64,000 bases of DNA from Metaphire vulgaris. Its lineage: Eukaryota > Annelida > Clitellata > Crassiclitellata > Megascolecidae. Positions 36,461 to 48,015 of this stretch are shown here, one piece after another. How positions within the stretch are numbered: the stretch's first letter is position 1; each line of letters starts with the position of its first letter. The position numbers and the translations under genes are program-made. Below the pieces are notes generated by a model. The model saw only the letters and a list, made by a program, of their open reading frames with translations, was not told the DNA's origin and did not search any database. The stretch spans positions 11,632,753 through 11,696,752 of the forward strand of contig CM030856.1 in NCBI GenBank assembly GCA_018105865.1. The letters run 5' to 3'.

Positions 36461-36719
36461 TTAAGGATAAACAACGCTTTTGTGATGTCTTAGAACAGGC
36501 GCTATATAATTTTAACATTATACATCGAATTCTGCACATTTTTGTCCTATAATTTAGGTCTGGTCTAAAGTGTATCACTGTATCGTGAATTTTAGACACA
36601 AACTAGGTAGAAAAGGCGCATGAAAACAAGGAAAACAGGTAGACTGGTTGTCGGCGCCGATTGAACGTCAAAATAACAGTGTGATTTAAAGTGATTTAGG
36701 AGGCTGTGTAAGCCTGTGT

Positions 36720-37000
36720 GCCTAAGCCTGTCAGTAACCTAGTTTTCCGAGATATCCTTTGAATCCGTTTACTGTTTCAGCTGTCGCTTCCACCTCATCC
36801 AAACTGTTCCATTTGTCCACAACCCTTGCACTGAAAATTTCTTTCTTTCTTGGACCCACGCTCTGCTTAGAGAAAACGGGGGGGACGCCCACCCTCACCC
36901 CATCTTCATATTCCAACTCCTTTCTTTCCCACTCAGCGATCAGTTTTGATGTTGTAACATTTTTCGCCTTTCGAACACGCCGACAGTTTTATTTATGTCA
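36720..37000 (-). pseudogene. CR1-like LINE C-terminal relic
   Basis: On the minus strand the segment encodes a peptide with GPRKKEIFSARVVDKWNSLD followed by EVEATAETVNGFKGYLGKLGY. This is the F-x-x-R-V-V-x-x-W-N-S-L-x-x-x-V-x-x-x-x-x-V-N-x-F-K terminal signature of CR1-type and related non-LTR retrotransposons. Only the 3' end of the element is present. Confidence 0.65.
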
Positions 37001-37139
37001 GGAATAATAGCCCACCTCTCCTCCCTCTCCCACGCACTGCTCTGTTGAAAAATCGGGCACCACTCCCGCCTACCCCCTCTCACTCTCCCTCCCTCCCTCC
37101 CCGACGGTTGGTCTGACCGGATAGCCTATATCTGGAGCA

Positions 37140-37421
37140 ACGGCCTTGAACTCACACGTTTGCCTGCAGCGTTGCAGGCGCCGCCTGCCTGCTGTCCGTC
37201 GAACCATTTATACAGAACCGTACGTATAAATAAATACATGTATATATGTATATGTAAGAGAGAGAGAGAGAGAGTTTTGCGGGTGGGGGGGAGGGGCGGC
37301 TAGCTAGAATAGCCAGGGCTAGGCTTGGCCTTGGGCGGCGGCGTCGGCGCCAGCAGGCGTCTACGGCGGGGCGCGCGTTTGACAAGGGACAGCAGCGGCG
37401 CAGACGGATTTTATATAGCGG

Positions 37422-37452
<31 letters not shown>

Positions 37453-38035
37453 CTCCGTATATTGGCATACGGCCACGCGTACGAACAGACGCATCAATCC
37501 GTCAGGCCGGCCAACATTCATCCGTTCGTTCGTTCGTTCATTCGTTCGTTCGTTCGTCGTATATATCAGAGGCGCGGGACAATTGACGGCGTCGCGTTCT
37601 TTGAAAACCAGGCGTGCTCATCAGATGGACGCAGCATTAGAGGGAGAAACATGGAGAGATTTAGGCGGTCGTTTATTTAATTATAAGATCCGGTAATGTG
37701 GATGAAGGCAATCGTACACGATTGCTGCTTTACGATCTGTGAATGATTTATTATTATTATTCTAGCGCTAGATAAGATAATACGGATAGCTGCTGTCGCC
37801 GAGGTCACCGGGCGTTCTACGATCGCACGTCCCGGGTTCAAAGGTCACGTCGAAAACTAGAGAAACTCTCGAGAAGCGAGAAACTCTAAGTATAATAGTT
37901 CTGGTGGAAAGTGGAAAGTTGTTCTTTTTTCTCACGCGGTAGTTTTTTTGTGACATGAATCTTTTCCGACGTCTTCTTCTTGGATAATTCGGATTTTCGT
38001 CGGGTTTTGAATGAGAAACAACTGAGCGCAAGAAA
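37140..38035 (+). promoter_or_regulatory. Hox upstream region, probable 5' UTR and promoter
   Basis: GC- and CpG-rich stretch upstream of the Hox ATG, with CGG/GGC runs at about 37421-37452 and a TTCG tetranucleotide run at about 37520-37556. A TATATAG sequence lies at about 37411 in GC-rich context. It could be a TATA box for the Hox transcript, but a similar sequence occurs in a dispersed retroposon tail in this window, so it is weak evidence. No upstream coding exon was identified. Confidence 0.35.
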
Positions 38036-38878
38036 ATGATGAACCTGAATTCCTACTACTCTAACCCGTTTGCTTCTTCGTTGCTAGGCGACCATCACGT
38101 CGTCGGCCAGTCGGCGGCGGTCGTCAACGGCGACCCGTTCGGACCCGACAGCGGTTTTGCCGCCCATTACGGTACCAATGGCAACGGCGCCGTTGCCGCT
38201 AGCAACGGACGCTACGACCAGCAGGTGATTCCGGGGACCGGTAACCAGCTGCACGCCGGGGTAGATGGGGGAGGAAAGGGGGGCTTTCGATCGAGTCCGA
38301 TCCAGATGAACTCCTCCACCGGAAGCGACCTCGGAGTCGCCGGACCCCCCGTCGTGGGGGCGGCGTCGGCGGCGTCGGAGCTCGCACCCGGGTCGACTGG
38401 GCGCCACATCCTCAACTCGGTCACGAGTCACCTTCAACACGACCAGACGGCGGCGTACGACGGAAGTCACATGACCGGAAGCACTGGCGGTGGCGGTGGT
38501 GGTGGTGGTGGTTTAGGTGCTGCTGCTGCAGCAGCTGCTGCAGGAGACGTAGGAGTTATACAGACATCGCATCCTCTCATCATCATCCTCATCATCATCA
38601 CCACCAACAGCAGCAGCAGCAGCAGCAGAGGTGGAATCACATCTCGTCGTCGGAAAGCCAGTCTCCTCCACTGCCCAGTCATCATCATCAGCCTCAGCCG
38701 CCGCCGCCGCAGCAGCAGCAGCAGCAGCAAGGGTTCGGTTCCGGGTCCGGCGGCGGCAGCGGGGCGGGGATCGGGCCGGCCGTCGGAACAGCGGTCGTCA
38801 ACGGCAACGCCGGTTACAACAGCCACCCTTCGGTTCACGGGTCCAACGTACCGTTCTACCCGTGGATGGGAGTAGTCG
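38036..38878 (+). CDS. Lox4: Hox gene exon 1 (Lox4-like): N-terminal region with YPWM hexapeptide
   Basis: First coding exon of a Hox transcription factor. The start at 38036 gives an N-terminus reading MMNLNSYYSNPFASS, like the N-terminal SYF-type motif of Hox proteins, and it has A at -3. The exon encodes a low-complexity Gly/Ala/Ser/Val region, poly-Gly (about 38487-38512), poly-Ala, His-rich and Gln-rich runs (about 38575-38630 and 38685-38730), and the PBC/Exd-binding hexapeptide FYPWM (YPWM codons 38857-38868). The donor is G|GTCAGT after 38878, phase 1. It joins exon 2 so that the linker reads YPWMGVVG-PNSSQ, the short linker expected of Ubx/abd-A/Lox-type proteins. Anomaly: the N-terminal part reads in one frame, but the His/Gln and YPWM part reads in the frame one base away. 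The change falls near 38565-38585, so as given the exon has a one-base frame break. With one base restored, exons 1 and 2 total 381 codons (380 residues). Confidence 0.85.
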
Positions 38879-38901
38879 GTCAGTATGACACACACACGCA
38901 C

Positions 38902-38905
<4 letters not shown>

Positions 38906-38964
<59 letters not shown>

Positions 38965-39037
38965 CAGACAGACAGAGACAGAGAGAGAGAGAGAAAGAGA
39001 AAGAGAGAAAGAAAAAGAGAAAAAGAGAAAGAGAGAG
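38906..39037 (+). repeat. (GA)n tract just inside the Hox intron
   Basis: Begins 27 bp after the exon 1 donor. GA with CAGA and AAGAGA variants. Confidence 0.95.
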
Positions 39038-39213
39038 TATTTAAGTTTGGCTTAGTTTTATACATAGACGTAAACTAATATTGGACTACCCCTCCCCCAA
39101 CTTTTGAAAAGGAGGCTAGGGAAGGGGAAAGAGGATAGGTTTGAGCCCCCCCTCATTTTATCATCCAAATTTACGCCAATGGTTTTATGGCGCTATTGTA
39201 CAGGTGGCTGATT

Positions 39214-39355
39214 CAGTGGCGGTGGATTTGGCAAATCTGTCAACTGAAATAATGGGGGCAACCATTTGTTGTTTAATGTATGTAGCATTGAGTATAGGAT
39301 CCCAACTGGGGGGGGGGCCAGGCTCTTAGGGAGGGCCGGGGGTGGGGCCGCCACG
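39214..39355. mobile_element. MITE family A relic in the Hox intron
   Basis: Starts CAGTGGCGGTGGATTTGGCA, shares the family interior (CCATTTGTTGTTTAATG, GTAGCATTGAGTATAGGATC) and ends GGGGCCGCCACGG. It is shortened and has no visible duplication. Confidence 0.7.
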
Positions 39356-39605
39356 GTCTTGTTTGTGGATAAATCTGTCGCTGAAATATAACAATGAATG
39401 CAATAACGTGGGTGGAAATGGTTTTAAGTTTTAGTGGCCGGGGGAGGGGGCGGCGGTCTTGTTTGAAAAGCTGTGGGGGATAATGAATGATAACTAGATG
39501 AAATGGTTTTAAGTTTTAAGACCCGAAGAAACCGATGAAAAGAACGGGGATAAAAATTCAAAAAGAAATCGATCTGTCCCCATTTATCGTCCATATGTGC
39601 AGTTC

Positions 39606-39607
<2 letters not shown>

Positions 39608-39687
<80 letters not shown>
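39608..39687 (+). repeat. (TAA)n microsatellite
   Basis: About 26 TAA units. Confidence 0.95.
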
Positions 39688-39879
39688 TTAAAGACCTGCA
39701 AGGAATATTCGACCATACCCACTATACGTTAAACCCAATGCTTAACCCTAACTTTAACCCCACACCCACCCACCCACCCCAACCATAACCCTTCGTCGGT
39801 TATTCGAGCGAAGGCATTATGCACAATTATTATTATCCAATAATTAATAAAATTGCCGAGTCGGCAATAATCACTCCAA

Positions 39880-40260
39880 TTCTTCGTTTTTCTCTCCCTG
39901 CACATACAAACCCGTACGCGACACGTGACACACGCTGGCGTGCTTGTCCTTTCTCCTCGCGCGCAACGACCAACCGCGCAACGCTTGGTTTTTATGGCGC
40001 CCGTAACCTCTTTATTATCCATAAAACGGTCGTAACATCGGAAACGAAGCCAATTAACCGAACGTTGCCGCAATAGATTAAGATGCGTCGGGCCAACAGA
40101 TTTGTTACCGTCGCGCGACCGCGTATTACGGGGCGAAATTACATAATCGCTACCGCTTTTTACGCTTCGGGTGTGATTTTTTTCCTACCGTTTGGCTGTA
40201 AAGTCGTCGTCGATTGATACCCCGTTGTGTTGTTTGCGCAAATTAAAACCTGTGCGGGAT
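39880..40260 (+). promoter_or_regulatory. Candidate cis-regulatory stretch in the Hox intron
   Basis: About 380 bp of ordinary-complexity sequence between simple repeats. It contains several AT-core sites of the kind bound by homeodomain and Cdx/Hox proteins: TTTTATGG at 39990, TTTATTATCC at 40011, CCATAAAAC at 40019 and CCAATTAACC at 40050. These motifs are short and common, so the call rests on clustering and on position within the first intron of a Hox gene. Function is inferred. Confidence 0.3.
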
Positions 40261-40404
40261 TATAATTAAAGGGATATTAATATAACTAGTGTTCGGGTGG
40301 TAGGCTATATATAGGTGTTTGTGGCAGATGGGAAAATTGAATTCCAGCGTTTTATCATCATTAGATTCGTCGTTGTGGAAATTATAATATACTATACCCT
40401 GTTT

Positions 40405-40437
<33 letters not shown>

Positions 40438-40611
40438 CCGTGCAACGTATAAGACCTTTACCCTTTCTGCACAGCATAAGCCACAGGCATATAGCCATAA
40501 GCCATCATAAGCCATAGTAATGACATTTTGCCAGAACAGCTAATGTGGAAAGCGGCACGATCAGCAAAATTGCCGGCCTGTGTATTAATTTAATTCCGTC
40601 TCTGTCTCAGT

Positions 40612-40669
40612 CTCTTTAGCTCTGTATCTCTTTCTCTCTATCTGTCTCTATTCTATTCTTCAGTCTCTG

Positions 40670-40730
<61 letters not shown>

Positions 40731-40755
40731 ATGTCTGTTTCTGTCTCTATGTTTG

Positions 40756-40788
<33 letters not shown>

Positions 40789-40938
40789 GTTTCTGTCTCT
40801 CTGTTTCTCTCTCTGTGTCTCTCTCTGTGTCTCTCTCTGTGTCTCTCTCTGTGTCTCTCTCTGTGTCTCTCTCTCTCTGTGTCTCTCTCTCTCTGTCTGT
40901 CTGTCTGTCTCTGTCTCTCTCTGTATCTCTTTCTCTCT
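40612..40938 (+). repeat. CT-rich array, about 330 bp
   Basis: Pure CT at 40671-40723, then CTCTGTGT and CTCTGT higher-order units. Confidence 0.95.
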
Positions 40939-41528
40939 TCACTCCAGCGCTGCATTATTATTGTTATTGTTGTTGTTATTGGTTAACAATTATTAATTAC
41001 TTATTATTATTATTTATATGCTGTATATACGCATGCACATGTCACGGATATTAATTATCTATTGCGTATAAAGGGTAATTTATATCGAGACAAGCACGGC
41101 AGTTGTTATATCGCCCACCTGTTCGGGGGACTGTTTCGAAGTGTTTCAGAGAAATGAGTGATGCCGCTACAGCACACGAAAGTGCCATTGCCTATCTATG
41201 TCTGTTGCGTTCACCCGATGCCGTTTTCCCTTTGTTAGTGTTTGTCTATAACAAATGTTGTTTATTGCCGAAGCGACCTTATAATTCGCGTCTTCAGATC
41301 TCTGTCTAAGACCACGTCAAAGCACGCCCGCTGCCATTTTTCAATTAATTCCGATCTAATCGAACTGCTTACTTGCTTACCTACCTGCTCGTTTGTTGTT
41401 CTCTTGCGGTTAGATCTTCTCCAGTCAACAATGACACGTCGGAAATTTGTAGATATTATCTTCGTTGTACAATGGCGATATAGCTGAACCGATGTATATA
41501 TGCAAAATGAAGATTAACTGGCTATGGT

Positions 41529-41770
41529 CAGAGATGTCCATGGGTTGGTTTAACCCATGGGTTGAGTTGGGTTGGGCTGGATTGGGTCAGACTTTTCCAT
41601 TTTAATGGTGAGTTGGGTCAGAAAATAAGTCATGGTTTAAGAAACTGTAATGCATTACAGTGGGTTGGGTTGGGTCAAGTAAGCCTATTATCGGCATGGA
41701 TTGGGTTGGGTTGGATATTTGATGGGTTGGGTTGGATTGGGTTCTAAAAATGTACCCATGGACATCTCTG
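41529..41770. mobile_element. MITE family G, GGGTT-rich palindromic ends
   Basis: 242-bp element from CAGAGATGTCCATGGGTTGG to TACCCATGGACATCTCTG (at least 15 bp of inverted repeat). The interior is built of GGGTTGGGTT/GGATTGGGTT units. Flanks GCTATGGT and CCTATCGT match at 6 of 8. Confidence 0.82.
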
Positions 41771-42911
41771 CCTATCGTTTATTATATAGGTAATCGTTGT
41801 GACTGTCTAAATAACCGATAACGTTATAAGGAAGTCCTGTAGTGTATTTCTTTTGGGGTTGGGTTCTAGCCCTTTCCCTCCTCCTCCATCTCCTATCTCC
41901 CCTATCGAATACTATCCTTCAATGAAGGTAAAGCTCAAAAAGTACCTGTTCTCTATTGCCTATTGACCATTGGCGCAAATTTGATTGAAAAAGTGGGGAG
42001 CCCAACCCCCACACTTTCTCTCGTCCCTGTGATAACCTCTCAAAATGTGGGGGTTTGAGCCTATTGAAGCCTATAATATAAATGTACGCCTATGTTGGAT
42101 TTGACAATGTGCATGGGATTCCGCTTGAAATACCAAAGAGCGACCATTGACATTACTAAAATGGCGCTATAGAAGCTCCTACAGATGAATCTGAATTCGG
42201 GATCAGTTAAGCGACGATGGCTGCATGCATCCTGAAGCCGTTTACCAGCTCGAACCGGGAACCACAAGGTTGTCTCCGTCGCAAGTGCATGGATTCTCGG
42301 TTTATTTAGAGGTGAACCTACTGTATATACTGCATAGTCCTTTATACGACGGATTGTCGAAACATTCCTTCCAAATGAAACGTTGAAATCTCCCGGAAAC
42401 GGGTAGAAAACTGGAAATTATCGAAGAACCTTTGGTATTTAACACGAGAATCGCGAAAATTGGAACACATCTGGCGAATTTCGGACGCCTTGTAGCACGA
42501 ATACGAGTTATTAGCGCAAACGCGGTGAACATATTTTTTACCACCGCGGGTCTGTAACCAATTATTTGCAAATAACTAGCAACGCCCAGCGGGCCGTGGG
42601 CGTAGCAACGGAGGTGGGGAGGGCACGGGGGGGCGGCGGCTGGGTCCCCGTTTTTCGGATGAGATCCGTCGTGGGATTTGCGCTGAGAATTTTTTTCGGT
42701 GAGGGGTGGGGGACAGGTAGGTTAGTTTAGAATTATTGGAGCGAAACCGATCTGGTAAGTAAGAACTACTTGACGACATTTCTTATGTGGACGTGCCCCC
42801 CCCCTATCTCGGAAAACCCTGGCTACGCCAATGCATGGAGCCACATATGCTGCCGAGTAAACAACAAAACACTTTTCTGCTTTCGTTGCCACAGTACTGA
42901 GTACGGTAGGC

Positions 42912-42914
<3 letters not shown>

Positions 42915-42963
<49 letters not shown>
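42915..42963 (+). repeat. (TA)n microsatellite
   Basis: About 24 TA units. Confidence 0.95.
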
Positions 42964-42966
<3 letters not shown>

Positions 42967-43063
42967 TACAAAGTCAGCATGCAACTTTTTTTAGCAGACT
43001 AGTAACCGTTCGAAGGCATAACGCAACCTCTCGCCTCCAGGTTTAACGGAAAACATACGTGGG

Positions 43064-43078
43064 TTGCCATGGCAACGC
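43064..43078. promoter_or_regulatory. Perfect palindromic X-box motif in the Hox intron
   Basis: GTTGCCATGGCAAC matches the RFX factor consensus (two inverted half-sites). A single site; function is inferred. Confidence 0.4.
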
Positions 43079-43679
43079 ATAGGTTTGTGTTCGCAGTAAC
43101 AGTCAGGTACCTGGCCTCTCTGCAGGAAATCTAGGTGAACATTAGGTGTATGAAGGAGAGAATGAAGATGAATGATACTGTACAGCTATACCCGATAATA
43201 ATGTAATAGGCCGTGAGAAAATGCATATCTTCTAGTTGAGTCTCTATACACTAGTCTACAACTTGGATGTCAATTCTATTAGACCTCTATATAGGGTCGA
43301 GTTCCCACTTTTCACGGGCTAAATGGGGGAAGAGGAAAGGTATAGGGATGGGTCCCCACTTTTTGCACAGGGCGTCAAAACAGAAGAAGACGGCATTGAA
43401 AGTTTGAGAGACAACGCGTATATAGATTTTGCCGCGTTTTAAGACGTGGGTCGGGGTTGGATCGAAGCAGGATGGAGGAGAATTACGAAAATTTGGGGCG
43501 GCGGGGGTGGGGTGGGGGTTATACTGAGGATTGAATTCGCTGTCCAATTTCGGTCGCAATCTGTTTGTGCATCGCACTCCTGCATGTCGTCGTATATTTA
43601 TTCGCATTTATTCAATTGAAGACGCTGCAGGCATCCATCTTCTGTCTATTCACTTTCGTTTGCGCCGATTTCATCTTCG

Positions 43680-43688
43680 TCCTCTCCC

Positions 43689-43751
<63 letters not shown>

Positions 43752-43969
43752 CTCTCCCTCTCTTCCCGACCAATAAATTCCGCTGGCGATCGTTGGAACG
43801 GACGTTAATCCAAAGCGTTGGACTTCTGCCTCCATTGGACGCCATCCTTCTTCGCTTGGTTTCGTTTCTAAGTTTTTCCCCGTTCATTTCGGTTGGTTCT
43901 TTCACTGTTCCTCCCTTCTTCCGTCCCTCCTTGTCTCCCTCCTACTCTCCCTCCTCTCTCTGTCTTCTC

Positions 43970-44003
<34 letters not shown>

Positions 44004-44078
44004 GCTCTCTCTGTGTGTCTCTGTCTCCTTCTCTCTGTTTCTGTCGCTGTCTCTCTCTCTCTCTCTCGCTCGCTCTCG
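43680..44078 (+). repeat. CTGT and CT arrays
   Basis: (CTGT)n 43690-43720, (CT)n to 43747, then CT/CTTT-rich pyrimidine sequence 43910-44078. Confidence 0.9.
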
Positions 44079-44699
44079 TCACGTGATTCTTTCTTATTCG
44101 ATTTCGATCCCTTTTGCGAAGAGTAATTTATGTATCGCCCCTTGCACGGTTAGCTTGAGGGCTTCTATTGCGCCTTGCCGATTAGAGTTTTGCTTTAATT
44201 TATTTAACTGAAAGTTGTGACATTTCACCTGCTGCAGAGAAATACTACTAAATTGTCACATACACTTCTATAGCACCATTTCTAATACTCCAGGGTATAT
44301 CAATCGTCATCGTTTCTGCTTGTCTGTCTATGTGTCTGTTTGTCTGTCTTCTGTCTTTCTGTCTGTTTCAGTTAAATTTTCTCATGCGTTCAATCCTTTT
44401 GTTATTTCGCCGCACCTCGGTTGTATTTGGTCAAAGCTAATCGCGATTGTTCAATTAGGTAAGTAAAATATCGTGAATTTATATAGCGCCATCGTGGCGC
44501 TTAGCATGGATTTCAAATAGGCCTAGAGACGGCAACCAAAAGGTGGGTTGTGGTCAAGCATGGTCATCTTATCCAAATGGTCATCACACAATGATCTTTA
44601 TTTCTTCTCTTCGCGTTTTGCCAACGTCTTTAGCTAATTCAATAAGTTTCGATTTTGGAAATAATATACCCACGTGTTCAATTTCAATTATTTCACCAC

Positions 44700-44815
44700 T
44701 GATTTCTCACCAGGGGCCAGGGATCCTATTGAGTGCTTTGCAGTGCCCCCAGTTGGGACCCTTAAGCGCATGATTAAAAGTTGCCACCCCAACTGTTAGA
44801 GCCGTGCTTGACCTT
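44700..44815. mobile_element. MITE family A relic
   Basis: Partial copy matching the interior of 55744 (GGGGCCAGGGATCC, CCCAGTTGGGACCCTTA, AAAAGTTGCCACCCCAAC). Terminal repeats are degraded. Confidence 0.5.
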
Positions 44816-45030
44816 GAGCGCTTTGACTGTTAGTGTCCTATGTGTGCGTGTCGTTAGGAGATAATGAGTCTCTTAGGAGATCGCTTCTCAGCTGTCCTGC
44901 CTTAGTCTATAGGTTAAAAGCACAAGAATGCAAAAAATGCTTTGAGAGAAAACTGAACGATTAGGCAAAACACATCTCAAGCTGGGAATAGTTAAAGATC
45001 TAAGCGTTAACCTAAGATCACAGAAAGTCA

Positions 45031-45253
45031 AATAGGCGGACAGATAGACAGACAGTCAGTCAGTCAGACAGACAGACAGACAGGCGCACACAGACAGACA
45101 GACAGAGAGACAAACGTGTGATTGCTATGCTCGAATTATTGCTTAATTTCTCAGTTTTCACTGAAATATTTTTGGTCGGAAAAACAATTTGTGAGATAGA
45201 CAGACAGACAGACAGACAAATTGACAATAATAGATGAACAGACAGATGAATTG

Positions 45254-45313
<60 letters not shown>

Positions 45314-45315
45314 TG
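45031..45315 (+). repeat. (CAGA)n arrays
   Basis: CAGA runs at 45037-45115, 45198-45222 and 45256-45315. Confidence 0.95.
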
Positions 45316-45655
45316 ACAGATGCCAAAGTGTCTAGCAGAAGGACTTATTTTGAGCATTTTAACGCGTTCTTCTTATGATGCGTGTTCTGCATTAGTTCAG
45401 CGCCCGTGGTGGTGGGGGGAGGGTGTAGGCCTGTTGAATAAAAGGTCAGCGTAGAGAAAGGGAACGTTCGAAGACCCAGCTGTTGTAGCCTTTTTGCTCG
45501 GCAACGTTCCTGAGTATTTTTCTCATGAGTCGGCCGTTTAAGACACCAAGGGCGCCTTTGTCCGAGCTCTTCTTTAACCCTTTGGACCCGTAAAACCGGT
45601 ATTACGGTTTCGTAACCTATTTTTAAAATCGATGAATATATTTACTAGTGTTTTT

Positions 45656-45697
<42 letters not shown>

Positions 45698-45786
45698 GCA
45701 AAGGATTCCGTTTTATCCGGACACAGTGTACTTCGGGGATGGAGGGGGGTAGTCAGGAGGTGGGGCAATAAATCACACCTGACTGG

Positions 45787-45966
45787 CAGGGCGTAGCCAG
45801 GAATTCGATTTGGGGGCGGGTATAATGTGATTGGGGAGGGTGTAAATCTTTAAAACCTTTGAAAACCGTAAAAACACATTAAAAATTTTGTAAGGTAGCG
45901 TGATTTTTTCGGGTGCATATATACCGATTGGTATAAATACCCTCCCCCCCCGTCGCTACGCCCCTG
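45787..45966. mobile_element. hAT-type MITE, family B, in the Hox intron
   Basis: 180-bp element from CAGGGCGTAGCCAGGAATTC to GTCGCTACGCCCCTG, flanked by a perfect 8-bp duplication CTGACTGG (45779-45786 and 45967-45974). Confidence 0.9.
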
Positions 45967-46796
45967 CTGACTGGGCGGTGGTTCGAAAGTCTGACTCTCT
46001 GCCAGGTAGCCGCTGAAGATGCAGGTACGGGGCTCACCTGGTCCAGGTGAATCCGTCGTGAAATGGACGTGGATTTAATGGCAGGCACAATTTTTGACCG
46101 CTAGAGCTGACCGCTGACGTCACGGCCATGGTTTTACCTGGAAAAACGTGCGGCTTCGGCGAGCGATGCGGTCTATATTCGACAGATGGCACATTGACCG
46201 GAGCATATCTCTATACAATCGCCAAATTATAGCCGTCAAAATCTTTGTCCGATCTGGCATTTTATGCTTTCGTATACAGCGATAATGATCACTGATGCAG
46301 CTACGTGGGGGGAGGGGGTACCGCTGGGACACCCCCCCATATTTCCGCAGGATCTGCGCAGAACCGTCGAGAAATGCTCATTGGACGGCGGGGGGCGATA
46401 ATTAACATCGAATCGAAGAGAATTCGTTAATTTGGGAAGAACGTTTTGCTCGTCAGACACAACTTTTTTGCTCGAAAATGTCGATGGGTCCCCCGCCCCC
46501 ATCCCCGCATCCCCATATTCCTGAACCATGGCTGGTCGTTGCAGTTAACGCGTGATGTACGTGAAGAAAAAAATAACGAAATCACGAAAATTGGCGACTT
46601 GCATTATTTGTCTCATGAACACAACAACAATATAATGCACCGGGCTTCTCGTCGCCAGTTTTGATTTTCTTCATCCGAGCGGACTTCAACTTCAACATTG
46701 CCATCTTCTGTCCACCATTGAATGTCAGCGTTGTCAAAGAGCTTTTGACTTTGGTACCTAACCAATCAGCGCTATAAAAGTTGGTAATAATAATTC

Positions 46797-47013
46797 AGGG
46801 CAAACGCCAAAAGAGGGGCCCTCTCCCCTCCAATCAGGGATATTTGTACACCCCTTAACCCCACCCCAACACCCCCAATTTGAGACCGACACCCCAATCC
46901 CCCTCAATTTCAGCTATTGGATAACCTTTTTTGCTTGTCAGACTTTTGGCAGGTGACCCACAGAATTTACCGACCCACCCTCCCCAATTGATAATCCTAG
47001 AAATAATCCTGCC
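46797..47013. mobile_element. MITE family D relic in the Hox intron
   Basis: CAGGGCAAACGCC start, internal CCTTTTTTGCTTGTCAGACT, and GATAATCCTAGAAATAATCC end. No clear duplication. Confidence 0.7.
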
Positions 47014-47546
47014 TCCAATTGAAAAACACCCGATTAGGCAGACATATCGCGGAAATTTGTCCCAGCTGCCAGATAGGAAGGCATGCAGGGAGGACAAACT
47101 TCTTCCGACTGAAGTTCGTCTCGTTTCTTGCGATTCGGGACAGAGCATACAGGACAGGAAAGCTGTTTGATTTACACTGTACAGTATGCCCGGGTTATAC
47201 TGACAGTAGACAGCAGCAATGGCTCTCTGTTGACAGTGGAGCATGCGTGCCTTTCCAGTGGGATTAATTTCATCCATCCATCCATTCAGCCATACATATA
47301 CATACATACATACATTACATACATATATACACTGTACATCCGGATTGCTGCTATCTGTATTTCTAATCCAATAGACCACGACTATATACGTTGAATCGCT
47401 TGATTAAAGCGAAATAGGATTATAAGACCGCCTTCCGTCTTGCCATGAAATAACGCAATGCATTAAAACGTATCAGAAAAAAAGGATGGCAAGGTGAATG
47501 TAGGCCTAATACATGAAAAATTATAGCATATATTGTGCAGATTTAA

Positions 47547-47618
47547 CCCCTTAACTGGGGATCCCGGATATATCCGTCCATTTTACATTGAGTTACAGTT
47601 AAATACACGGTTAAGGGG
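47547..47618. mobile_element. TTAA mini-element copy beside the homeobox exon
   Basis: 72-bp copy with intact TTAA on both sides (47543-47546 and 47619-47622). Its right end is 98 bp before the first base of Hox exon 2. Confidence 0.85.
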
Positions 47619-47716
47619 TTAAACAGTTACTAATACGTTCAATTAGTATTTTTGACTTATTCTCAGTAAGAAGATGACACAAATGCTTATTTCTGCTGCA
47701 TATACCTTTATTCCAG

Positions 47717-48015
47717 GTCCGAATTCGTCGCAGAGGCGTCGAGGGAGGCAGACCTATTCCAGGTACCAGACCCTGGAGCTGGAAAAGGAGTTCCAGTTCA
47801 ACCGCTACCTGACGAGGAAGCGCCGAATCGAGATCGCCCACTGTCTCTGTCTAACCGAGCGCCAGATCAAGATCTGGTTCCAGAACCGACGGATGAAGGT
47901 GAAGAAGGAGAAACAGCAGATCAAAGAACTGAACGAGATGGAGAAGATGAAAGACCCCTGGGACCCCTCCATCACGGCCCTCGACCGGGACAGTTCTTCG
48001 GGGCCCCTCAACTAG
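47717..48015 (+). CDS. Lox4: Hox gene exon 2 (Lox4-like): homeodomain and Ubd-A peptide
   Basis: Second coding exon, preceded by a polypyrimidine tract and AG at 47715-47716. It starts in phase 1 (GT completes the Gly codon). A complete 60-residue homeodomain is encoded at 47734-47913, with [12 protein letters not shown] at its N-arm and helix 3 containing [10 protein letters not shown] (I47, Q50, N51, M54 intact). The homeodomain is followed directly by [11 protein letters not shown], a Ubd-A-type peptide known from Ubx, abd-A and spiralian Lox2/Lox4. Gln21-Phe22 and IEIAH favour Lox4 over Lox2. Unusual residues are Cys37 and Cys39 (HCLCL) and Val56, where central-class Hox proteins usually have Ala, Gly/Cys and Trp/Leu. 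A short acidic/Ser tail ends at a TAG at 48013. The protein is a nuclear sequence-specific regulator of trunk patterning. The Hox class is certain; Lox4 versus Lox2 rests on remembered consensus and needs a tree. Confidence 0.9.

Larger units (their letters stand above)
38879..47716 (+). other. Hox gene intron (8.84 kb)
   Basis: The intron is bounded by GTCAGT at 38879 and a CAG acceptor at 47716, phase 1. This is the usual Hox position between hexapeptide and homeobox, but the intron is large. It contains long GA, CT, TAA, TA and CAGA tracts and several MITE copies or relics (39214, 41529, 44700, 45787, 46797, 47547). It also has a stretch of ordinary complexity at about 39880-40260 and a perfect X-box at 43064. 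No second coding exon or other gene was recognised in it on either strand. Confidence 0.8.

Noticed and set aside
37834..37850. tRNA-like GGGTTCAAAGGTC
   Set aside because: Resembles a B box but no A box or cloverleaf could be built around it.
45031..45315. CAGA arrays considered as a structured repeat locus
   Set aside because: Plain tetranucleotide runs with no unit above 4 bp.
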